A stretch of 64,000 nt of DNA from contig CANLEE010000001.1 in NCBI GenBank assembly GCA_947489585.1, positions 248,001-312,000 on the forward strand, in the 5' to 3' direction. A program made the position numbers and the translations under genes. Position 1 is the stretch's first letter. Each line of letters opens with the position of its first letter. This stretch comes from an uncultured Psychroserpens sp. Lineage in GTDB: Bacteria > Bacteroidota > Bacteroidia > Flavobacteriales > Flavobacteriaceae. The notes beneath the pieces are model-generated. The model did not search any database, had not been told where the DNA came from, and saw only the letters and a list, made by a program, of their open reading frames with translations. Below are positions 30,762 through 39,545 of the stretch, piece after piece.

Positions 30762-30775
30762 TTTCTTATTTTACT

Positions 30776-31912
30776 TTGAAAACGGGTTTAGCTCCGAAGC
30801 ATAGTCACATTATTGGCAAAGAAACTGTAATTCTATGGTTTCAAACATCCAATAGGTATGTTATTATATCGGAAAGCCTATATACACTCATCACTGTATT
30901 TCTTAATGCAGACAGTCCATTTTCGTTTACTAAAACATTAAAAGAGACACTAGATATTGACACAGTTAAGTCTGAATCTATTTATAATGAAATTGGCGTC
31001 TTTTTAGATGATGCGAATAAAGTTTCTATTACATCAGAAGTAGTAGACCATACCTTAAAGATTCCTTCACCAAAAATTGAACGATTTTATGATTTTGAAG
31101 GAAAAACTGCTAAGATAAATTTTGAATCAAATACATTACAAGATTTAATTCATCCACAAATAGCACATCATTCTAAAAATAGAGTTTCAAATTCCGAAGT
31201 TGAATTTGATATTTTTAAAACAGATGATGACTTACATTTATTTAAGAATAAAAACCACATTGGTAGTTATAAAACTTCAACATTCCATCTTCTTCAAGGT
31301 AAATTTGCTCTAGAGCTTACAAATTTCATCCACGATAAACTAATCGAAGATTGGGTTGCAACATTTCATGCTTCAACAGTTACAAACAATAATGAAGCTA
31401 TAATGATTATTGGTGATTCTGGTAATGGGAAAAGCACATTATCTGCCCTATTAATGGCTAACGGCTTAGATGTGCTAACAGATGACTTTACACCACTCCA
31501 TCAAGACATGAGTTTATATCGCTATCCTGCGGCAATTTCAGTAAAAAAAGGCGCTTTCAAAATTTTAGAAACATATATCAACAATTTTGAAACACTTAAA
31601 ACATATACCAATGGTCCAAAGAAAGTAAATTTAAAGTATGTTGCGCCTACTTCTGAATTTGAAAACAGGAAACCATTTGTGCCCTGCAATACGATTGTCT
31701 ATGTGAAATTTAACGGGTCCAAAACATCAACATTGCAAGAAATCCCCATAGAAAACATACTTGAAACATTAATTCCTGAATCTTGGGTTTCGCCAAATGA
31801 ACATCATGCACTTCAATTTATAAACTGGTTAAAAGAGCTGAAATGTTACGAATTAAACTATAGTGACAATGATTTTGCTATTTCTAAATTTAAAACTCTT
31901 TTTGACCAATAG
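30776..31912 (+). CDS. HPr kinase-like (HprK/PEPCK-fold) protein with possible PqqD-like N-terminal region
   Basis: Walker A IIGDSGNGKSTLSALLMANGLDVLTDDFTPL is typical of HprK-like kinases; first ~75 aa resemble a PqqD-like winged helix; TTG start. Confidence 0.8.
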   Translation: MKTGLAPKHSHIIGKETVILWFQTSNRYVIISESLYTLITVFLNADSPFSFTKTLKETLDIDTVKSESIYNEIGVFLDDANKVSITSEVVDHTLKIPSPKIERFYDFEGKTAKINFESNTLQDLIHPQIAHHSKNRVSNSEVEFDIFKTDDDLHLFKNKNHIGSYKTSTFHLLQGKFALELTNFIHDKLIEDWVATFHASTVTNNNEAIMIIGDSGNGKSTLSALLMANGLDVLTDDFTPLHQDMSLYRYPAAISVKKGAFKILETYINNFETLKTYTNGPKKVNLKYVAPTSEFENRKPFVPCNTIVYVKFNGSKTSTLQEIPIENILETLIPESWVSPNEHHALQFINWLKELKCYELNYSDNDFAISKFKTLFDQ

Positions 31913-31920
31913 GTAATTGT

Positions 31921-33021
31921 TTGTTTACTTTTGAATCGTATTTTACTGATAATTTGCAATCAAATAAAAACACATATCGAGACACTTTACAACTCATAGC
32001 TAACATATTGAGCTTTGACCATGCTATCGAAGATTTAAAATTCAAAATATCTAATACTGAAATTAATTGGGAAGAGTTCGTTACAGTTGCTAGCAATCAC
32101 CTTGTATTACCAGCTTGTTACTATAGATTGAAACAAAAAAACCTATTAGAGTACATTCCTCAAGATTTAGAATCTTATCTAAAAGAAATTGCTCTAATTA
32201 ACAAACATCGAAATCTTAGTCTAATTAAACAATCTCAAGATATAGCAAGCCTATTTAATACGCATAATATTGATTATGTTTTTCTAAAAGGAATTGCGTT
32301 ATTATTTGGAAATTATTACGAAGATTTAGGTGAACGTATGGTTGGGGATATAGATCTTCTAATTAATGAAAATCAAATTGATGAAGCTTTCAACCTTCTT
32401 ATAAAGCATGGCTATACAAAAATGCCAGTGACATTGAGGGATACTTTTTTTGACCATAGACATAAAGAAAGGCTAATGTTAAATGATGGTCTAGCTGCTG
32501 TTGAATTACATAGTCATTTACTAAATTTAGAATTAGAATTGTTAGCAAGCGAAACTGTTTTACATGAAAAGCAATATGTTGAAAAAATTCCTATTCCACA
32601 TTCAAAAGATTTATTTATCCATAATATCCTTAGTCATCAAATTAACGATAAAGCACATTACTATACACAATTTAGCTTTCGTTCATCATATGACACATTA
32701 ACTCTATTAAAAAGATCTTCAAAACTATTAAAGCATTACGACATTAAATATGTAACATCTTATTTTTCAATTAATTCTATTTTCTTTAAAGTATTTAATG
32801 CTGCGGTTTTAAATAAATCTTATATAAAAAAATTTGAAACTCGCTTAAACTCACCTCTTCTTGGTTCATTTCATAAAAAACGTTTAAAATTTACAGAATC
32901 ATTTAATCAAATCACCATAAGAATAATCGTGTTCGTTAAAGACAAGAATTATAGAATAGCAGTATATAAAGATAGGCATCGCCTTTTCAGAGAATTAAAA
33001 ACAAAGCTCTTAAATCATTAG
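31921..33021 (+). CDS. Nucleotidyltransferase family protein (NTP_transf_5-like)
   Basis: DYVFLKGIALLFGNYYEDLGERMVGDIDLLINENQIDEA motif; TTG start, 8 nt after preceding gene. Confidence 0.82.
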   Translation: MFTFESYFTDNLQSNKNTYRDTLQLIANILSFDHAIEDLKFKISNTEINWEEFVTVASNHLVLPACYYRLKQKNLLEYIPQDLESYLKEIALINKHRNLSLIKQSQDIASLFNTHNIDYVFLKGIALLFGNYYEDLGERMVGDIDLLINENQIDEAFNLLIKHGYTKMPVTLRDTFFDHRHKERLMLNDGLAAVELHSHLLNLELELLASETVLHEKQYVEKIPIPHSKDLFIHNILSHQINDKAHYYTQFSFRSSYDTLTLLKRSSKLLKHYDIKYVTSYFSINSIFFKVFNAAVLNKSYIKKFETRLNSPLLGSFHKKRLKFTESFNQITIRIIVFVKDKNYRIAVYKDRHRLFRELKTKLLNH

Positions 33022-33111
33022 TTTAAAAATAATAATTTTGGTGTTTATTTGTTATATTATATTGTAAAGTATATCTTTGATTTCCCCTTTGATAACCTAT
33101 ATATATTAAAA

Positions 33112-33699
33112 ATGAAGAAACCCATCTTATTCTTAGTACTAATATCACTATTGAGCTTTGATAGTTACTCTCAATCTGGTTTATCTAAATCCCAATATAG
33201 AAGTATCGATACTTGGACGATAAGTGTTGGTGTTAACGCTGTAGGAAGCTTAGGAACTCGAAATCCTGTAGAACGATTAGATGAATTTGAATTTAGTCAA
33301 CCTCTAGCTTTAGCAATAGAGCATAAATGGTCAATGTTTTTTGCAGTTGAGCAAGACTTTACCTTAAATAAATTTAGTATAACCTCAACGATTGACAACG
33401 GTTCACTTCCTGAAGAGTTTAGTTATATTTCTACTAACAGTTATTTAAAATACTATTTTTCAAATAATATTTTCCCAGAAGCACAGTGGTTAGATTTATA
33501 TGCTGGAACTGGTATAGGTATTTTTAGTATAGATGAACTCAACACATCAGCTAACCTTTTGCTAGGTGGTTCAATTTGGGTAAGTCCGAGAATAGCTATT
33601 AGATTGCAATGTGTTGCTAAATTTGCCTTCAATCATAAAGACAATCTTTTTGACAATAACCATTTCCAATATATGCTACAAGGCGTATTTAAATTATAA
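33112..33699 (+). CDS. Outer-membrane beta-barrel-like protein
   Basis: Signal peptide MKKPILFLVLISLLSFDSYSQ from the ATG at 33112 (track starts at 33049); alternating beta pattern, terminal FKL. Confidence 0.75.
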   Translation: MKKPILFLVLISLLSFDSYSQSGLSKSQYRSIDTWTISVGVNAVGSLGTRNPVERLDEFEFSQPLALAIEHKWSMFFAVEQDFTLNKFSITSTIDNGSLPEEFSYISTNSYLKYYFSNNIFPEAQWLDLYAGTGIGIFSIDELNTSANLLLGGSIWVSPRIAIRLQCVAKFAFNHKDNLFDNNHFQYMLQGVFKL

Positions 33700-34557
33700 T
33701 TAATACCCAGCAAAATTAAAGTTTAGCATTTCCCTAGTTTTATTATAAATTCTAGGGAATTGTTGTTTAAAGTCATTAGGTGTTTCAATAAACGTTTCAA
33801 CAATAACGGCTATAAACTCAAATTGATTGGTAAATGCGTATGCTCTAAAATACTTAGAAGCAATTAGTTTTTGTCGCAATGACTCTTCAGCTGAAAGCAA
33901 ATCTGTAAGTTCTGTAAAAGCACTTTTAAAAATTATAGAACTTACATCTCTATTTTTTATACTATTTAAATGAATCGCATGTGTAAACTCATGAATTCCT
34001 AAATTAAGATTATCATTTTCTATATCAAACCCTTCTGTAAAATGTTCCCAAGACAACACCAAGGCTTTTAACTGTGGGTTTAATTCACCTTTATGATACG
34101 CTTCATTTGAATTAGAATAAAAGGTACTTGGATAGATGATAATTTTATCTATCAAATCAATCTCATAGTCTCTAAAGCCAAATGTTAGCATTGTAGATGT
34201 AGCGGCAATGAGCACTTTCATTTCTTCGGTAATTTCTATATTTTCTCTCTCCAAAAACGTTTTTTCCTTTATGAATGTCGCAACACGATGCTCAAACCGC
34301 TCTTTTTGTTTAGCATCTAATCTTGCATAAAAACTAAACTTACTCTTTAAAATATGGGTTTTATCATTATCAAGTTTTCTTTTGAAAAGATAAAAATGCA
34401 CAAAAAAAGGACGCTTATGTTTATTTGCATATCGAAGCTCGAAAAACACATAAAATCTCGATAATACAACTGTAGCCATACCTGTAAAAAAAATAACTAA
34501 CAGTATAATGCGAAGTGTAGGTGAAATATCTTGTTCTTGGATTAAGGCTAATATCAT
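33700..34557 (-). CDS. Zinc-dependent peptidase, MtfA/M90-like
   Basis: N-terminal TM, LNLGIHEFTHAIHL (HExxH), downstream ELTDLLSAEES. Confidence 0.8.
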   Translation of the reverse strand: MILALIQEQDISPTLRIILLVIFFTGMATVVLSRFYVFFELRYANKHKRPFFVHFYLFKRKLDNDKTHILKSKFSFYARLDAKQKERFEHRVATFIKEKTFLERENIEITEEMKVLIAATSTMLTFGFRDYEIDLIDKIIIYPSTFYSNSNEAYHKGELNPQLKALVLSWEHFTEGFDIENDNLNLGIHEFTHAIHLNSIKNRDVSSIIFKSAFTELTDLLSAEESLRQKLIASKYFRAYAFTNQFEFIAVIVETFIETPNDFKQQFPRIYNKTREMLNFNFAGY

Positions 34558-34686
34558 TAGTTAAATATACTTAAAAATAAAATTTGGTTTGAATATTTGG
34601 CAAACTTGTACTGGTTAGCTTCCATTAAAACCATACTTATTAAAGATTGACCGCTACGCTCGTCTTTCCTCTAAGCTACGCTTTGA

Positions 34687-34749
34687 AAATAGAAAAACTC
34701 TGCTTTTTAAATTCAAGCAAGCTTGATTTAACGCAGAGTTTTTCTATTT
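34687..34749. terminator. Long inverted repeat, probable bidirectional terminator next to tRNA-Arg
   Basis: AAATAGAAAAACTCTGC ... GCAGAGTTTTTCTATTT, 17-nt perfect arms. Confidence 0.7.
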
Positions 34750-34754
34750 ATTCG

Positions 34755-34828
34755 TGACCTCGACAGGACTCGAACCTGCAACCCTCAGAGCCGAAATCTG
34801 ATATTCTATCCAGTTGAACTACGAGGCC
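34755..34828 (-). tRNA. tRNA-Arg (anticodon TCG read from the 7-nt loop TTTCGGC)
   Basis: Reverse complement GGCCTCGTAGTTCAACTGGATAGAATATCAGATTTCGGCTCTGAGGGTTGCAGGTTCGAGTCCTGTCGAGGTCA folds as a cloverleaf with TCAGA/TCTGA anticodon stem. Confidence 0.93.
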
Positions 34829-34868
34829 TTAAATTCCTGTAAAGGCAGGAATCTCTTTATATCTATAC

Positions 34869-35315
34869 TTAAGACAATTTAGCTTTTACAATAGTAGAGA
34901 TTGTTTTACCATCTGCTTGTCCAGCTAATTCTTTATTGACAATTCCCATAACTCTTCCCATATCTTTCATACCTACAGCGCCAATCTCATCAATGGTCAT
35001 AATAACAACCTTTTCGATTTCCTCTTCTGATAATGCTTCAGGCAAAAATTGACTAATCACTTCTGCTTGGTCAATTTCAGGAAGCGCTAAATCTTTTCTA
35101 TCCTGTTCTAAATAAATCGCAGCACTGTCTTTACGTTGTTTCACCAATTTAGATAAAATCTTTATCTCTTGCTCTTCTGTTAAATCACCTCCTGCTCCCG
35201 AAGTTTGAGCTAATAATAACTCAGATTTAATAGCTCTTAATGCTGCTAAAGCTGTTTGGTCTTTCTCTTTCATTGCTGCTTTCATCGCAGTCATTACATC
35301 ATTTTGTAAACTCAT
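34869..35315 (-). CDS. yqeY: GatB/YqeY domain-containing protein
   Basis: MSLQNDVMTAMKAAMKEKDQTALAALRAIKSELL; GRVMGIVNKELAGQADGKTISTIVKAKLS. Track start at 35387 is probably too far upstream. Confidence 0.92.
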   Translation of the reverse strand: MSLQNDVMTAMKAAMKEKDQTALAALRAIKSELLLAQTSGAGGDLTEEQEIKILSKLVKQRKDSAAIYLEQDRKDLALPEIDQAEVISQFLPEALSEEEIEKVVIMTIDEIGAVGMKDMGRVMGIVNKELAGQADGKTISTIVKAKLS

Positions 35316-35398
35316 AATATGTGATTTTATTTGAATTGCGAAGATAGTAAAAAACTCAGCGCTTTCTAAGAGAATATACAATGGCATTCAAACATAAA

Positions 35399-35432
35399 AA
35401 ACCCGAAAAGTTGAATTCAACTTTTCGGGTTT
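35399..35432. terminator. Perfect 34-nt palindrome, terminator downstream of ftsZ
   Basis: AAACCCGAAAAGTTGAATTCAACTTTTCGGGTTT is identical to its own reverse complement. Confidence 0.8.
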
Positions 35433-35465
35433 AACAAAGTGTGAAACACTAAACTAAATTTGCTA

Positions 35466-37406
35466 CTAATCTACGTTATCGTGTAAAAATGAATTGTTAC
35501 TTCTCAATTGAATATCATCGTTTTCATCTGTGGAAACGGATGTTCTAGAAGCGTTGGTTTCTGATGAATGCTGTGCATCCTCTAAATTCACACCTTGTCT
35601 TTTATATGCAGGTTCTTTTTCAATTTCATCTATTTTTGCCGTGTTAAATTTGTAATTGAAATCTTTCATCTTACGACGTCTCTCATCTGCTCTTTCTTTC
35701 AATAACTCTGAAATTGGACTATTCATTGGATCAATTTCTTCTCCAACTTCTGTTTCACTAACTTCAGATTCAACGATTTTCTTTTCAAATACAATTTCTT
35801 CTTCAACAATCTCTGGCTGAATTTTCACCTTAGCTTCATTATCATTCATTGCAGACTCATAAGTCATAAAATCATCTAAAGCATAACGCTTTTCGCCTTC
35901 TTCATTAGCTTCAGTCACAGGAACTATCTCAACGTGCTCCTTAACTTCCATATCTTTTACTTCTTCATCCAAAGAAAAAATTGTTTTTTCTTGTTGAACT
36001 TGTTTCTCAGTATCTTCGATATCTTCAGAAGTTCCAAAAGACAATGGCAAATCAAATGTCAATGTAATTTGTTCCTCTTCTACGTCTTCTATAAGTTCTT
36101 CTTTAATCTCTTGAACTGGAGTAATCACAAACTCTTCGTCTGCAATCTTATGATCCAAAACTTCATCATAAACGACATTCATATTTCTAATAATATCTGT
36201 AGTTGTAATTAAATCTGTTTCAAAATCATCAACCATTTCATCTTCATCATCCATTAATGTATGAACAACAACTTCAGATGCACTTTCGTCTTCTTTTTCA
36301 AGAATGATATCTGGTGTAATAATAGCTGGATCACTGTCCTTAACATGAACGTCATCATTTCTATCATCTTCTAAAGCATGTACAACTTTCTTTTGTTCTG
36401 TATTAGAAATTTCATGTTGCTGATCTAAATCAAAACCTGTTGCAATAATCGTTACAGAAATTGATTCTTGCAATGATTCATCTTCACCAACACCCATAAT
36501 AATGTTTGCGCCATGACCAGCTTCTATTTGGATATGATCATTAATCTCTCCTATTTCATCAATAGTAATTTCCTGTGAACCAGAAACGATAAGCAACAAT
36601 ACGTTTTTAGCTCCAGTTATCTTATTATCATTCAATAATGGTGAGTCTAAGGCTTTCATAATTGCTTCTTGAGCTCTAGTTTTACCTGAAGCTGTAGAAG
36701 ACCCCATAATGGCTGTTCCACTATTACTCAATACAGTTTTAGCATCTCGTAAATCAATATTTTGTGTATAATGATGTGTAATTACTTCTGCTATTCCTCG
36801 AGACGCTGTTGATAAAACTTCATCTGCTTTTGAGAAACCAGCTTTAAAACCTAAATTACCATAGACCTCACGAAGTTTATTATTATTAATAACAACTAAA
36901 GAGTCAACATGAGAACGAAGTGTTTCAATACCTTTTAGAGCTTGTTCGTTTCTTGTTTTTCCTTCAAACTGAAATGGCATCGTTACAATACCTACAGTTA
37001 AGATATCTAATTCTTTCGCAAGCTTAGCGATAATTGGCGCAGCACCTGTTCCAGTTCCACCACCCATTCCTGCCGTTATAAACACCATTTTAGTATTGGT
37101 ATCTAACATACGACGCAAATCTTCTAAACTCTCTACTGCTGCTTGCTCTCCTACTTCGGGATTTGCTCCAGCACCTAGACCTTCGGTTAAATTAACTCCT
37201 AATTGGATTTTGTTCGGGACACCACTGTTTTGCAGTGCTTGGGCATCTGTATTACATATCACAAAATCAACACCTTTAATCCCTTGTAAAAACATGTGAT
37301 TAATTGCGTTGCTTCCGCCTCCACCAACTCCAATCACTTTAATGACGTTTGATTGGTTTTTTGGTAAATCAAATGCAATGTTGCCTAACTCATTGTTGTT
37401 GCTCAT
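35466..37406 (-). CDS. ftsZ: Cell division protein FtsZ with long C-terminal linker
   Basis: GVGGGGSNAINHM, GMGGGTGTGAAP; start at MSNNNELGNIAFDL preferred over the 37445 track start. Confidence 0.97.
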   Translation of the reverse strand: MSNNNELGNIAFDLPKNQSNVIKVIGVGGGGSNAINHMFLQGIKGVDFVICNTDAQALQNSGVPNKIQLGVNLTEGLGAGANPEVGEQAAVESLEDLRRMLDTNTKMVFITAGMGGGTGTGAAPIIAKLAKELDILTVGIVTMPFQFEGKTRNEQALKGIETLRSHVDSLVVINNNKLREVYGNLGFKAGFSKADEVLSTASRGIAEVITHHYTQNIDLRDAKTVLSNSGTAIMGSSTASGKTRAQEAIMKALDSPLLNDNKITGAKNVLLLIVSGSQEITIDEIGEINDHIQIEAGHGANIIMGVGEDESLQESISVTIIATGFDLDQQHEISNTEQKKVVHALEDDRNDDVHVKDSDPAIITPDIILEKEDESASEVVVHTLMDDEDEMVDDFETDLITTTDIIRNMNVVYDEVLDHKIADEEFVITPVQEIKEELIEDVEEEQITLTFDLPLSFGTSEDIEDTEKQVQQEKTIFSLDEEVKDMEVKEHVEIVPVTEANEEGEKRYALDDFMTYESAMNDNEAKVKIQPEIVEEEIVFEKKIVESEVSETEVGEEIDPMNSPISELLKERADERRRKMKDFNYKFNTAKIDEIEKEPAYKRQGVNLEDAQHSSETNASRTSVSTDENDDIQLRSNNSFLHDNVD

Positions 37407-37487
37407 AAAATTTCTTTTACTGTATTTATAATTTATTTTCCCCAAATATCTTCGATAGTCCTACCCAATCGAAGATGTATGATATTT

Positions 37488-38825
37488 TTATTCTGCGTTA
37501 TCTAAAAAATCTTTAACACGTTCTGTTAACTTATCTAAAAAGGATTTACGCTCCTTTTTTGGTTGCTGAATCACCTCTTCTTCCTGTACAATATTGTCTT
37601 CGGAATGATCTGCGACCATATGTTCCATTTCTTCTACTTCTTTCTCTATACGTTTACGTTCTTGACGTTTTAATCCATCCATAACTAAACCAACTGCAGT
37701 GGCAAATAATGGACTTGCAATTTCATTATCACTATCACCAGCTAAATGTTCGTTTGGATACCCAATTCTAGTATCCATTCCTGTGATGTATTCTACTAAT
37801 TGCTTTAAGTGCTTTAATTGACTACCTCCTCCTGTTAAGACAATTCCAGCAATTAGCTTTTTCTTTTGCTCTTCGTGACCATAATTTTTAATCTCTACAT
37901 ATACTTGCTCGATAATTTCTACAACACGAGCATGAATTATCTTAGATAGATTCTTCAATGTAATTTCTTTTGGGTCACGACCTCTTAGTCCTGGAATAGA
38001 AACAATCTCGTTATCTTTATTCTCACCTGGCCAAGCAGAACCAAATTTTATTTTGAGTAATTCGGCTTGCTTTTCAATGATTGAGCATCCCTCTTTAATA
38101 TCTTCTGTAACTACATTTCCTCCAAAAGGAATCACTGCTGTATGTCTAATTATACCATCCTTAAACACCGCTAAATCTGTTGTTCCACCACCAATGTCTA
38201 TCAATGCAACTCCAGCCTCTTTTTCCTCCTGACTCAAAACAGCATTTGCAGATGCTAAAGGTTCTAAGGTAATCCCTTCGAGCTCTAAACCAGAACTTTT
38301 TACGCATCGCCCAATATTTCTAATAGATGACACCTGACCAACAACCACATGAAAATTAGCTTCCAATCGTCCACCATACATTCCGATAGGCTCTTTAATC
38401 TCAGCCTGACCGTCAATTTTATATTCTTGAGGTAATACATGAATAATCTCTTCACCTGGAAGCATCACTAACTTATGAACTTGGTTAATCAATCGATCAA
38501 TATCTTCTTCATCAATCACTACTTCAGAATTTGCTCTCGTGATGTAATCACTATGTTGTAAACTTCTAATATGCTGTCCTGCAATACCTACAGTGACATC
38601 AGCAATATTCAATCCTGCTTCAGCTTCAGCTTCTTGAACAGCTTGTTGAATAGATTGAATTGTTTGCGTAATATTATTGACTACACCTCTATGTACTCCT
38701 AAACTTTTAGATTTTCCAATCCCTAAAATCTCGGCTTTTCCATATTCGTTTTTACGACCAATCATTGCCACAATCTTTGTGGTTCCGATATCGAGTCCTA
38801 CTGAAATTTTATTATTCTCCATCAC
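37488..38825 (-). CDS. ftsA: Cell division protein FtsA
   Basis: VGLDIGTTKIVAMIG, ALIDIGGGTTDLAVF, GIVLTGGGSQLKHL. Confidence 0.97.
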   Translation of the reverse strand: MMENNKISVGLDIGTTKIVAMIGRKNEYGKAEILGIGKSKSLGVHRGVVNNITQTIQSIQQAVQEAEAEAGLNIADVTVGIAGQHIRSLQHSDYITRANSEVVIDEEDIDRLINQVHKLVMLPGEEIIHVLPQEYKIDGQAEIKEPIGMYGGRLEANFHVVVGQVSSIRNIGRCVKSSGLELEGITLEPLASANAVLSQEEKEAGVALIDIGGGTTDLAVFKDGIIRHTAVIPFGGNVVTEDIKEGCSIIEKQAELLKIKFGSAWPGENKDNEIVSIPGLRGRDPKEITLKNLSKIIHARVVEIIEQVYVEIKNYGHEEQKKKLIAGIVLTGGGSQLKHLKQLVEYITGMDTRIGYPNEHLAGDSDNEIASPLFATAVGLVMDGLKRQERKRIEKEVEEMEHMVADHSEDNIVQEEEVIQQPKKERKSFLDKLTERVKDFLDNAE

Positions 38826-39545
38826 TTACTTTTTGGTGCAAATCACTTGCTTATCAAATTTTAAATTCACCAGTTTATAACTATCTAGTGCTTTTTCTTT
38901 CATTGCTTTCTTATAAAAAGCTTTAAGGTTATTTATTTTTTTATCAAATAATTTCAAAGTCCCTAAATGAATCTTAAAATCATGTGATCTAAATTTTAAA
39001 TCAATGGTTTTATCCTGATTTTGATGAATCTCAACTACATGCTTTAGTAAAAATTCATCGGCTTGAACTTTTAGTGCTACTGCATGTACATTTACTAAGT
39101 CATTTTTTTCAATATAACCAGTAACTAAAGGCACGCGTGCAGTAAAATTTGTTGATAAAGGCATAAACGAGCCTCTCTCATCAATGTAATAAGATGCATT
39201 TGTGCTTACTCTTGCAATAGGTTTTTTTTGTTCAATTTCAGCTGTGATTAAGCCATCAACGCTCATAAACACTTGTGCTTGCTTAATCATTGGATTAGAG
39301 TTTAGGGCAGATTCTAATTCGTTCAAATCTATAATATCTTTGGGCTTGTTCGTAACACTCTCCTGATTTTGTATTAACAATTTACTAACAGTCTCATGTG
39401 TCACGAAAAGGTTATCGTCTCCAACAAATTTTATATCTGGTGTAGACACTTTTCTTGACGAATTTCTCACCGTAGAAAATGCATACAAAAACACTACTAA
39501 AATTAGCAACAAAACAACTTTTATGTAGTTATAATTAACTCGCAA
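38826..39545 (-). CDS. ftsQ: Cell division protein FtsQ
   Basis: Position between murC and ftsA; single TM; POTRA-like IKQAQVFMSVDGLITAEIEQKKPIARV. Confidence 0.88.
   Translation of the reverse strand: MRVNYNYIKVVLLLILVVFLYAFSTVRNSSRKVSTPDIKFVGDDNLFVTHETVSKLLIQNQESVTNKPKDIIDLNELESALNSNPMIKQAQVFMSVDGLITAEIEQKKPIARVSTNASYYIDERGSFMPLSTNFTARVPLVTGYIEKNDLVNVHAVALKVQADEFLLKHVVEIHQNQDKTIDLKFRSHDFKIHLGTLKLFDKKINNLKAFYKKAMKEKALDSYKLVNLKFDKQVICTKK

Noticed and set aside
31890-32096. 68-aa minus-strand ORF over the kinase/NTase junction
   Set aside because: Antisense to the nucleotidyltransferase start; no domain or promoter support.
34833-34852. ATTCCTGtaaaggCAGGAAT hairpin between tRNA-Arg and yqeY
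   Set aside because: Short 7-bp stem without a clear U-tract; could be a weak terminator or processing site but not well enough supported to call.
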